The notes under the pieces: model-generated
What the model saw: the letters and a program-made list of their open reading frames with translations, nothing else
Database searches by the model: none
What the model was told of the DNA's origin: nothing
Shown: one piece after another, positions 1 to 6,676 of the stretch
Layout: every line of letters begins with the position of its first letter
Numbering within the stretch: position 1 is the stretch's first letter
Assembly (NCBI GenBank): GCA_902803345.1
Contig: CADCPV010000048.1
Span: 1 to 6,676, forward strand
DNA from: an uncultured Eubacteriales bacterium
GTDB taxonomy: Bacteria; Bacillota_A; Clostridia; Lachnospirales; Lachnospiraceae
Length of the DNA stretch: 6,676 bases
Direction: 5' to 3'
Translations under genes and position numbers: made by a program

Positions 1-131
1 ACTCCTCTGAATCCATACAAAAATCCAATTTTATTCTATCATCCGCCTTACCGATTGTCACTCTGTGGCACTTATCAGCTTTCCATATTCTCAAATTCCC
101 AATAAAACGCACTCATAAATGTCCATATGGT

Positions 132-174
132 GGAGGGATCGTTCACCACGGATTCCAGTGCCGATCTATCCTCC
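132..174 (+). promoter_or_regulatory. Bulged stem-loop in the leader
   Basis: GGAGGGATCG (132-141) pairs with CGATC (162-166) and CCTCC (170-174), giving ten Watson-Crick pairs interrupted by a 3-nt bulge (167-169). The 20-nt loop can add CAC (144-146) with GTG (158-160). It lies about 165 bases before the primase start. No T-run follows directly, so it is not a classical terminator. A folded 5' leader, an operator or part of the element end are all possible. Confidence 0.4.
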
Positions 175-323
175 CATCAAATTGGGGGTTGCTCTTTTTC
201 CCGTGTACATGGGAGGGAAACAGAGTTGCAAAAAGAATTATTAAAAAAACTGAAAACCACCCCATAAAACTGCTTCCGAAATGTCCGTGAGTCAGAGAGG
301 GAGAAAAGGACAGTCTCAACCCT

Positions 324-332
324 AAAAGGAGG
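324..332 (+). promoter_or_regulatory. Strong ribosome binding site that fixes the TTG start of the primase
   Basis: AAAAGGAGG ends 8 nt before TTG at 341. No similar site precedes the in-frame ATG at 395, so the TTG start is preferred. It also retains the N-terminal residues (ITLFTA) that I recall from related proteins. Confidence 0.8.
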
Positions 333-340
333 AAAACACA

Positions 341-856
341 TTGACACCAATTACTTTGTTTACTGCCAGTTGCCGAGGGGACAGATTCAACACTATGTAT
401 CCGTACCGCAGGATCGTCACAAACCCGGAGGAGATGGCCGAGGCCGCTCGTTTTGATCACGTTTTCGCAGAATACCGAAACGGCCACCGCTCCATCTCGG
501 ATTTCTTACGCTCGGATTGCCTTCCGTTTGATTGCGATAACGATCATTCAGATGCACAGAACGAATGGAAGACTCCGGAAGATGTGGAAAAAGCCTTTCC
601 CGGCGTTCCTTTTTATGTCGTATACAGCAGGCATCACATGCTACAGAAGGGAGAACGATCCCAACGGCCGCGCTTCCATGTAATCTTCCCGATCGATCCC
701 GTTACGGATGGGAATGTGTACCGGAAGATGAAAGAAGCCGTCCTGTCTCGATTCCCGTTTTTCGATTCCGGTGCCGGAGATGCCGCTCGATTCTTTTATG
801 GCGTACCCTCTCCGATCGTCAAACTGTATGGAGGTGAAGCAAATGAAGCTGAATGA
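341..856 (+). CDS. Archaeo-eukaryotic-type primase (PrimPol-like) catalytic protein, 171 aa
   Basis: Likely makes RNA or DNA primers for replication of the element. Seen: an acidic metal-binding motif DCDNDHSD (residues 64-71, D64 and D66 as the D-x-D pair), a basic SRHHM (96-100), a strand with RFHVIFP (111-117) in which H113 fits the sxH motif, and a later acidic/arginine motif, D142 and DAARFFYG (147-154). This order fits the catalytic fold of AEP primases found in phage and plasmid replication proteins. The TTG start is chosen for its strong ribosome binding site; ATG at 395 would remove 18 residues. It overlaps the helicase gene by 14 nt in another frame, and in relatives I recall the two parts are one polypeptide. 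The protein carries only the catalytic part; the usual PriCT domain lies in the next gene. A natural two-subunit arrangement and a frameshifted single gene are both possible. Confidence 0.82.
   Translation: MTPITLFTASCRGDRFNTMYPYRRIVTNPEEMAEAARFDHVFAEYRNGHRSISDFLRSDCLPFDCDNDHSDAQNEWKTPEDVEKAFPGVPFYVVYSRHHMLQKGERSQRPRFHVIFPIDPVTDGNVYRKMKEAVLSRFPFFDSGAGDAARFFYGVPSPIVKLYGGEANEAE
830..836 (+). promoter_or_regulatory. Internal ribosome binding site fixing the helicase start at 843
   Basis: GGAGGTG lies inside the end of the primase gene, 6 nt before ATG at 843. Another in-frame ATG at 828 overlaps it and has no site of its own. Translation of the helicase is therefore probably coupled to that of the primase. 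Confidence 0.7.
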
Positions 857-2648
857 GTTCATGGCAATGGAGCCGATGCCTGCCCAGTCAGGTGAGATCA
901 CGATCTACCCCGGGGATACGGTTAAGAATGCAATCCCCGTTGGAGAAAGGAATTCCTCCCTGTCTCGGTTTGCCGCCTGTCTTATCAAACGATACGGCAA
1001 TACACAGATTGCCCGAAAGAAATTCTTTGCTAAGGCAGCTACCTGCTCCGAGCCTCTTTCAGAGGTAGAACTGGGAACGATCTGGGCAAGCGCCGTCCGG
1101 TTTGGGGTGAGAATCTCATCCCAGGAAGGGTATATTCCTCCCGAAGAGTTTAATAACCCCATCCGTTACAAACCCAAAGATTATTCCGATGTCGGACAGG
1201 CTCATGTGTTCTCCAAGCACTGTCGAGACCGCGTTCGGTACTCCCCGGCTACGGATTATCTCGTATATGACGGTATCTGCTGGCAGGAATCCAAACCCAA
1301 AGCCCAGGCGGCGCTTCATTCGTTCACGGATCTTCAATTAGACGAAGCAAAAAAGCTTCTTGAGACCGCAGAAAAGCAAATGGAAGAGTCCGGTGTGAAT
1401 GCCCTGATCGCCATTTATGGGAAAAATGGTGCCGACTCCGTATTGAGTGAAGAACAAGCGAAAGCATGTAGCGCATACGACGGAGCGCTTGCTTACAAGC
1501 GATTCGTGATCAAGCGCCGGGATTCAAAATACCTCACCGCCACTCTGAAAGAGGCACGGCCAATGGTGGAAATCGATCACCGGGAACTGGATGCGGACGG
1601 TTACCTTCTGAATACCCCGGAGTTCACCGTAAACCTGAAAAACGGCATGGATGGGAAACAGCCCCACAGAGCGGAGGACTATATCACGAAATGCACTACC
1701 GTTGTCCCCGGCGACCGTGGGAAGGATCTATGGGCAGATGCACTCCGCACTTTCTTTTGCGGGGATTCTGAACTGGAATCGTACGTCCAGCTGATTACCG
1801 GTCTTGCTGTGATCGGGCACGTGTTCGTTGAGGCGCTGATCATAGCCCACGGTGACGGAAGGAACGGTAAATCCACCTTCTGGAATGTTCTTTCCCGTGT
1901 CCTTGGTTCCTACAGCGGAAATATCTCTGCAGATGCCCTCACGGTCGGATGCAAACGGAATGTAAAACCGGAACTTGCCGAGACGAAGGGAAAGAGGCTT
2001 TTGATCGCTGCCGAGTTGGAGGAAGGAATGCGTCTGAATACTTCCCTGATCAAGCAGTTCTGTTCCACGGACGAGATCTATGCAGAAAAGAAGTACAAGG
2101 ATCCGTTCGCCTTTACTCCGAGCCACACACTCGTCCTGTACACCAATCATCTACCGAAGGTCGGTGCAAACGATCCCGGAACATGGCGCAGGCTGATCGT
2201 GATCCCGTTCAATGCCCGGATCGAAGGCAGCGGGGATATCAAAAACTACGCCGATTACCTGTACACCCATGCGGGCCCCGCAATCCTCGCCTGGATGATC
2301 GAAGGTGCGCGAAAGGTGATTGAAGCAGACTATCAGATCACCCAGCCTGAATGCGTCCGGGAGGCCACTGGTCTCTATCGGGAGAACAGCGACTGGCTCG
2401 ATCACTTCCTGAGCGAATGCTGTGAAATCGGAAGTACGTACAGTACTCCCTCAGGAGATTTCTATAACGCCTATCGCATCTTCTGCGGCAGAACGGGAGA
2501 GTATACACGATCTACGACCGATTTCTATGCTGCGATCGATCTCTCCGGCTTCACCAGAAAGCGCACGAATAAGGGACGGATAATTTACGGCGTTCGTCTG
2601 AAGCAGGAGGCGGATCCGTTTGATCTGACCACCATCTTCGAAGATTGA
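843..2648 (+). CDS. Phage/plasmid replication helicase, PriCT + D5/P4-type superfamily 3 ATPase, 601 aa
   Basis: Probable replicative helicase that works with the primase just upstream. Residues about 34-90 (from ERNSSLSRFA) look like a PriCT primase C-terminal domain. The middle region (about 200-310) corresponds to the D5_N domain before the ATPase. The SF3 motifs are intact: Walker A GDGRNGKST (337-345), Walker B LLIAAELEE (386-394), motif C around YTNHLP (433-438, with N435), and the following GTWRRL (446-451) with candidate arginine-finger residues R449/R450. A helical and winged-helix-like tail follows, ending near residue 601. The frame stays open upstream to 771, but the start at 843 has the best ribosome binding site. 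P4-family primase-helicases of Clostridia are often about 750-800 aa in one chain; the two proteins here add up to 772. No disabling change is seen in the ATPase motifs. Confidence 0.93.
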   Translation: MKLNEFMAMEPMPAQSGEITIYPGDTVKNAIPVGERNSSLSRFAACLIKRYGNTQIARKKFFAKAATCSEPLSEVELGTIWASAVRFGVRISSQEGYIPPEEFNNPIRYKPKDYSDVGQAHVFSKHCRDRVRYSPATDYLVYDGICWQESKPKAQAALHSFTDLQLDEAKKLLETAEKQMEESGVNALIAIYGKNGADSVLSEEQAKACSAYDGALAYKRFVIKRRDSKYLTATLKEARPMVEIDHRELDADGYLLNTPEFTVNLKNGMDGKQPHRAEDYITKCTTVVPGDRGKDLWADALRTFFCGDSELESYVQLITGLAVIGHVFVEALIIAHGDGRNGKSTFWNVLSRVLGSYSGNISADALTVGCKRNVKPELAETKGKRLLIAAELEEGMRLNTSLIKQFCSTDEIYAEKKYKDPFAFTPSHTLVLYTNHLPKVGANDPGTWRRLIVIPFNARIEGSGDIKNYADYLYTHAGPAILAWMIEGARKVIEADYQITQPECVREATGLYRENSDWLDHFLSECCEIGSTYSTPSGDFYNAYRIFCGRTGEYTRSTTDFYAAIDLSGFTRKRTNKGRIIYGVRLKQEADPFDLTTIFED

Positions 2649-2654
2649 AGCCTT

Positions 2655-2760
2655 CGTGTCGCTCCATGACAGTCCCCGTATGAAATCTATTATAGAGCTT
2701 TTTCGGGGTCTGAAATCTCTATAGGCGTTTTTATGGAAAAGACTGTCGTTGCCCGACACG
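2655..2760. repeat. Long imperfect inverted repeat with nested hairpins (candidate origin or structured RNA)
   Basis: The arms are 2655-2674 and 2741-2760. CGTGTCG (2655-2661) pairs perfectly with CGACACG (2754-2760), and GACAGTC (2668-2674) with GACTGTC (2741-2747). The two helices are separated by 6 nt on each side, so 16 of 20 arm positions pair. Inside, TATAGAG (2691-2697) pairs with CTCTATA (2717-2723), and TTTC (2701-2704) with GAAA (2712-2715). An alternative pairing is CCCCG (2674-2678) with CGGGG (2704-2708). The region fills the 140-base gap between the helicase and the next gene and carries no gene. T-runs at 2699-2703 and 2728-2732 could make parts of it terminator-like. Function is inferred only. 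Confidence 0.65.
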
Positions 2761-2788
2761 CTGACGATAAAGAGAAAGGAGAAAAAAG

Positions 2789-3052
2789 ATGAAACACATT
2801 CCCATCGGCATCTACAGAGATGCCAATAACCCGATGCCCCCTGTGAGGGCAAGCAATTTCAGTACGGACAAGTATGACGGTATAGAGGTCCGGGCTGACG
2901 GAAAGAAGGGGTTAGTAATCATCCTGCGCAGCAAGCAGGTAACCCCCTACCCGTGGAAAGTCATTTTCGGCCATTCGGAAGTGTTCTTTCCCTCTCTGGA
3001 AAAAGCGCAGGAGTTCTGCAACACCCGGGGATATCACCCGGTGAAAGCGTAG
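2789..3052 (+). CDS. Unknown small protein, 87 aa
   Basis: I do not recognise a named family. The start is well supported: AAAGGAG (2775-2781) lies 7 nt before ATG. The protein is soluble with no signal peptide or membrane segment. It looks beta-rich in the middle (GLVIILRSKQ, about 41-50; WKVIFGHSEVFF, about 56-67) and ends in a short helix (SLEKAQEFCNTRGY, 69-82). That strand-then-helix tail resembles small proteins seen in Clostridial elements, but this is recollection, not a domain match. It is followed after 7 nt by the zinc-ribbon gene, so the two are probably co-transcribed with the capsid gene. A DNA- or protein-binding accessory role is possible but not shown. Confidence 0.75.
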   Translation: MKHIPIGIYRDANNPMPPVRASNFSTDKYDGIEVRADGKKGLVIILRSKQVTPYPWKVIFGHSEVFFPSLEKAQEFCNTRGYHPVKA

Positions 3053-3059
3053 GTGGAGC

Positions 3060-3398
3060 ATGGAATCTGTACGATATTATCCGCTCGTCAGCTACGGTGA
3101 CAATGAAGCGAATCTTCAAGCAATGACCCCGACAAACAATGTGAAGACTGTTCAGGAACGACATAGTTTCTGGCTCATGGAAATGATCCCGAATTATTAC
3201 CGGCTCTGTGCTGCTGAGAAACGTTCCGTGAACTTCGTACAGACGCTGAGTATTCGCTGTCCCAAATGCGGGAAGATCCTCAGACCCATTACGGCCATAG
3301 CCGCCGAGCATCCGTTTCCTTTGTACACATGCGAGAGATGCTCAAATAGACATGATTCCCGTTCAATGCGGGAGACTAGAAAGGAGAAAACAAAATGA
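3060..3398 (+). CDS. Small zinc-ribbon protein, 112 aa
   Basis: Function unknown. C67-P-K-C70 and C91-E-R-C94 form two CxxC knuckles about 20 residues apart, the pattern of a zinc ribbon that usually binds nucleic acid or protein. A helical segment (about 36-62, including NYYRLCAAEKRSVNF) precedes it, and the tail is strongly basic (RSMRETRKEKTK). The start is the least certain in the window: ATG at 3060 has only AGGTGGA (3051-3057) very close by. In-frame ATGs at 3123, 3177 and 3183 have no better site, and the conserved-looking part begins near residue 40. The stop overlaps the capsid start by 4 nt (ATGA), so this gene is translationally coupled to the capsid gene. That suggests a job tied to the capsid or to transcription of the module (inference). 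Confidence 0.72.
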   Translation: MESVRYYPLVSYGDNEANLQAMTPTNNVKTVQERHSFWLMEMIPNYYRLCAAEKRSVNFVQTLSIRCPKCGKILRPITAIAAEHPFPLYTCERCSNRHDSRSMRETRKEKTK

Positions 3399-4336
3399 AA
3401 ACCAATCAGGAAATGATGATCAACCGCGGACAGCCCGAATATCACAATGCCTTTTGGGCTGCTATGCATGGGGTAAAAGCATCCGCATTCGCCCTTGATG
3501 ATGGATGGTCAAAAAGCACCGGAAGCTATGCTCTTCCTTCCTATTCATCCAATACCTTGGAAAAGAGCCTCCTCGAGGAGAGTGTTCTTCGGAAGGTTTG
3601 TACCGTGATAAAGAAGGCTATCGATGAATCAAAGATCTGGATAGCGGATTCGGATGATGTGGCCACATTCGTCCCGGAATTCGATGAAATACCGATCAGT
3701 GAATTTAGGGATGATTTTACTCGATTGCCTGTTGATCGATTTAAACTGGCAACTCTTCTCCGAATACCTACAGATTTCATTACCGATGCGGGATTTGATC
3801 TGGAGACTTATCTGGTAAAGCGGATCGCTAAGGCCATTGCTTTTGCAGAAGATAAAGCCTTTATCACCGGTAATGGGACGACAGAGCCGACCGGTCTGCT
3901 GCATGAAACAGACGGAGCCGAGATCGGAAAGACCACCGATTCATTAACTCTCGATAATCTGCTTGAACTGTATTTTTCCGTTCGCCCCACGTATCGAAAG
4001 AATGGTGTATGGCTCATGAACGATGAAACGGCTCTTTTACTGAAGAAATTGAAAGACGAAGACGGAGACTATCTCTGGGGAGGTGGTGAAGAAACGTTTA
4101 TGGGTAAGCCGGTACTCATTTCGGAGTATATGCCGAACGCTGATCCCGGTGCCAAGCCGATCCTGTTTGGAGATTTCAGTCAGTACTGGATCATCAGACG
4201 CAGCGAGATCACCGTGAAAAAGCTCCGAGAACTGTTTGCTCTCAGTAACCAGACGGGCTATATGGCCTATGAGTTCCTTGATGGCAAGCTGCTCCACAGG
4301 GATGCAGTAAAGGCACTTCAGATCACTGCGGCATAA
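3395..4336 (+). CDS. HK97-fold major capsid protein, mature-length form, 313 aa
   Basis: Forms the shell in tailed phages. Family features run in the expected order: N-arm EYHNAFWAAMHG (15-26); the E-loop region (about 84-115); the spine-helix region DLETYLVKRIAKAIAFAEDKAF (about 135-156) followed by ITGNGTTEPTGLL (157-169); P-domain strand VWLMND (205-210); GKPVLISEYMP (237-247); LFGDFSQYWIIRR (257-269); and the C-terminal block TGYMAYEFLDGKLL (287-300). The typical phage precursor has about 100 extra N-terminal residues (delta/scaffold domain) that a protease removes. Here the protein starts at the arm that normally follows the cleavage site, and no protease gene is nearby. AAAGGAG (3380-3386) sits 8 nt before ATG, so this start is genuine. 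No portal or terminase gene flanks it. An encapsulin-like use of the fold cannot be excluded, but the sequence is closer to phage capsids. Confidence 0.9.
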   Translation: MKTNQEMMINRGQPEYHNAFWAAMHGVKASAFALDDGWSKSTGSYALPSYSSNTLEKSLLEESVLRKVCTVIKKAIDESKIWIADSDDVATFVPEFDEIPISEFRDDFTRLPVDRFKLATLLRIPTDFITDAGFDLETYLVKRIAKAIAFAEDKAFITGNGTTEPTGLLHETDGAEIGKTTDSLTLDNLLELYFSVRPTYRKNGVWLMNDETALLLKKLKDEDGDYLWGGGEETFMGKPVLISEYMPNADPGAKPILFGDFSQYWIIRRSEITVKKLRELFALSNQTGYMAYEFLDGKLLHRDAVKALQITAA

Positions 4337-4349
4337 TCGCGGACATAAG

Positions 4350-4389
4350 AAACGGTCGGGGCAGTACCGGGACAATGTTCCGGCCGTTT
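4350..4389 (+). terminator. Hairpin downstream of the capsid gene (possible terminator)
   Basis: AAACGGTCGG (4350-4359) pairs with CCGGCCGTTT (4380-4389), ten pairs including one G-U, with a 20-nt loop, starting 13 nt after the capsid stop. The stretch after it is pyrimidine-rich but has no clean T-run, so termination efficiency is uncertain. Position supports an end of the replication-capsid transcript. Confidence 0.45.
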
Positions 4390-4437
4390 CCCCTAATTCC
4401 CCCTTTGAATGCGCTTTTTTGCGTACGTGACCCCCCG

Positions 4438-4455
4438 CCGTTCCCCGGGGCACGG
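4438..4455. repeat. 18-bp near-perfect palindrome (possible operator)
   Basis: CCGTTCCCCGGGGCACGG reads the same on both strands except for one position in each half (16 of 18). It has no loop, so protein binding to the DNA is likelier than an RNA hairpin. It lies 45 bases before tnpW in the 163-base spacer. Just upstream, CGC-TTTTTT-GCG (4412-4423) is a short inverted repeat. Confidence 0.4.
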
Positions 4456-4499
4456 TCCGTAAAGATTTAGATACCCCCGGTCCTATTGAAAGGAGCTTT

Positions 4500-4655
4500 A
4501 TGGTCCAGTTAGGTATGATTTCCGTCAGGCAGATCGGAAACACGATCTACATAGTCAGATCGCTGACGAGCTCGTCAGCCAACGAAACCGCCTACGAAAA
4601 GGTGCGTCGCCTGATTATGGATGGTACAAAAAAGGATGCAGATAGGGATCTCTGA
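4500..4655 (+). CDS. tnpW: TnpW-like transposon protein, 51 aa
   Basis: A short gene easily missed by length cut-offs. The protein contains VRQIGNTIYIVRS (9-21) followed by ANETAYEKVRRLIMDG (27-42). This matches the short IG-x-T-x-Y-x-V hairpin plus helix ending in K-x-x-R-L-I that I know from TnpW proteins of Tn4451/Tn4453-like elements. Start: AAAGGAG (4489-4495) precedes ATG at 4500 by 4 nt, which is slightly short. An in-frame ATG at 4515 lacks a clear site. Its place just before the large serine recombinase is typical for the family. The molecular role is not established; an accessory function for the recombinase is inferred from context. Confidence 0.85.
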   Translation: MVQLGMISVRQIGNTIYIVRSLTSSSANETAYEKVRRLIMDGTKKDADRDL

Positions 4656-4658
4656 TCC

Positions 4659-6393
<1,735 letters not shown>

Positions 6394-6410
<17 letters not shown>

Positions 6411-6491
6411 ATCTCCGGGATTACCCAATCCCTAATTTGTCCCTCCTCCGGGAGGGCTCCGTTTCGCTTTGTTCCGTGGTCCGCCTGGCCG
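6394..6491. other. Probable right element end / host junction
   Basis: No gene. The 98 bases change from mixed composition to the high G+C of the flank at about 6480. They include a compact hairpin CCCTCC-TCCG-GGAGGG (6441-6456), which could act as a terminator stem for either strand although no T-run follows on the + side. The amidohydrolase stop begins at 6492, so the insertion lies downstream of that gene rather than inside it. The exact crossover base cannot be read from one copy. Confidence 0.5.
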
Positions 6492-6528
6492 TCAGACGAC
6501 CTTCTTCCCGTCGACGTACACGGCCAGG
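6484..6528. repeat. 9-bp inverted repeat at the end of the amidohydrolase gene
   Basis: CCTGGCCGT (6484-6492) and ACGGCCAGG (6520-6528) are perfect complements with 27 nt between and straddle the stop codon. The 3' half of the stem is outside the coding region, which suggests the flank's own sequence reaches at least to 6484. It may help stabilise or end the minus-strand transcript. Confidence 0.4.
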
Positions 6529-6676
6529 ATCTTCGTGGAGATCTCGAAGATGCAGCCGTCGGTGAGCAGGATGTCCGCGTCCTTGCCGACCTCGAGCGAG
6601 CCGACCCGGTCCTCCACGCCGATGTGGCGGGCGGGGCGGATGGTGATCGCCTGCAGGGCGTCGAAGGGCGGCATCC
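6492..6676 (-). CDS. Amidohydrolase, C-terminal end (partial)
   Basis: Only the last 60-61 residues are in the window; the gene continues beyond the right edge. The visible part reads ALQAITIRPARHIGVEDRVG, then SLEVGKDADILLTDG, then the terminal VYVDGKKVV. The N-P-A-(K/R)-x-x-G and G-(S/T)-L-E-x-G-K-x-A-D-(I/L) pattern is the standard C-terminal signature of amidohydrolase-superfamily enzymes such as imidazolonepropionase-like hydrolases. Here the residue before PAR is R instead of the more common N. This part forms the small beta-sandwich domain, and the metal ligands lie upstream, out of view, so the substrate cannot be named. Its high G+C and opposite strand mark it as host DNA next to the element. 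Confidence 0.88.
   Translation of the reverse strand, partial: MPPFDALQAITIRPARHIGVEDRVGSLEVGKDADILLTDGCIFEISTKILAVYVDGKKVV

Larger units (their letters stand above)
1..340. other. Non-coding leader / left-end region
   Basis: No supportable gene. One + frame stays open from base 3 to about 287 but has no ATG, no ribosome binding site and a composition unlike a protein. The minus-strand reading over 143-487 runs antisense through the primase gene and looks like a shadow. What can be seen is an 8-bp palindrome (CCATATGG, 123-130), a bulged hairpin at 132-174, an imperfect palindrome CCCGTGTACATGGG at 200-213, an A-rich stretch at about 229-250, and the primase ribosome binding site at 324-332. 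I found no sigma-A promoter with correct spacing, although one is expected here to drive the replication genes. Confidence 0.6.

Noticed and set aside
3..287. Open + frame through the leader, possibly the tail of an earlier gene
   Set aside because: The translation is rich in Ile, Pro, His and Cys with no recognisable motif, and there is no coding signal around its end.
143..487. Minus-strand 114-aa reading frame with a hydrophobic stretch, covering the leader and the primase start
   Set aside because: It lies antisense to the primase 5' end, has no ribosome binding site and resembles no family; treated as a shadow.
1728..2150. Minus-strand 140-aa frame inside the helicase gene
   Set aside because: Antisense to the conserved Walker motifs; no start signal and no family resemblance.
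3395..4336. Encapsulin rather than phage capsid
   Set aside because: The FITGNGTTEPTGLL, GDFSQYWI and C-terminal DGKLL blocks follow phage HK97 capsids, and no cargo-protein gene is adjacent; retained only as an alternative.
4037..4543. Minus-strand 168-aa frame across the capsid 3' end, the spacer and tnpW
   Set aside because: Shadow of the capsid frame that runs through hairpins and the tnpW ribosome binding site; no motif seen.

Overview
The window reads as a small integrative element of Firmicutes (Clostridia) type, with the end of a host gene at the right edge. All element genes lie on the + strand. Most have AAAGGAG- or AGGAGG-like ribosome binding sites. Their closest recognisable relatives, from memory of the families, are genes of gut Clostridia: an archaeo-eukaryotic primase (AEP) with a D5/P4-type superfamily 3 helicase, an HK97-fold major capsid protein, a TnpW protein, and a TnpX/TndX-class large serine recombinase with a DUF4368-like tail. 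The last ~185 bases (minus strand, about 70% G+C in the stretch I counted) encode the C-terminus of an amidohydrolase. The element is near 50% G+C, so the right junction probably lies between 6394 and about 6480. The left end is not recognisable. Bases 1-120 are only about 37% G+C and hold no gene I can support.

Layout: 1-340, non-coding leader with a bulged hairpin. 341-856, AEP primase with a TTG start. 843-2648, PriCT plus D5-type helicase, overlapping the primase by 14 nt. 2655-2760, a long imperfect inverted repeat with nested hairpins and no gene. 2789-3052, unknown 87-aa protein. 3060-3398, zinc-ribbon protein. 3395-4336, major capsid protein that begins at the mature N-arm, with no scaffold (delta) domain. 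4337-4499, spacer with a hairpin and a near-perfect palindrome. 4500-4655, TnpW. 4659-4687, a good sigma-A promoter. 4726-6393, large serine recombinase. 6394-6491, probable element end. 6492-6676, host amidohydrolase (partial, minus).

Working model (inference): the recombinase, perhaps helped by TnpW, excises and integrates the element. The primase and helicase replicate the excised form, and the structured 2655-2760 region next to them is the best origin or cis-regulatory candidate. The capsid protein is the odd part. No terminase, portal, maturation protease or tail gene is visible, so the element could be a minimal satellite that supplies its own shell to a helper phage, a decayed prophage, or an element using an HK97-fold shell for something else. 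I see no relaxase, excisionase, repressor, resistance or defence gene.
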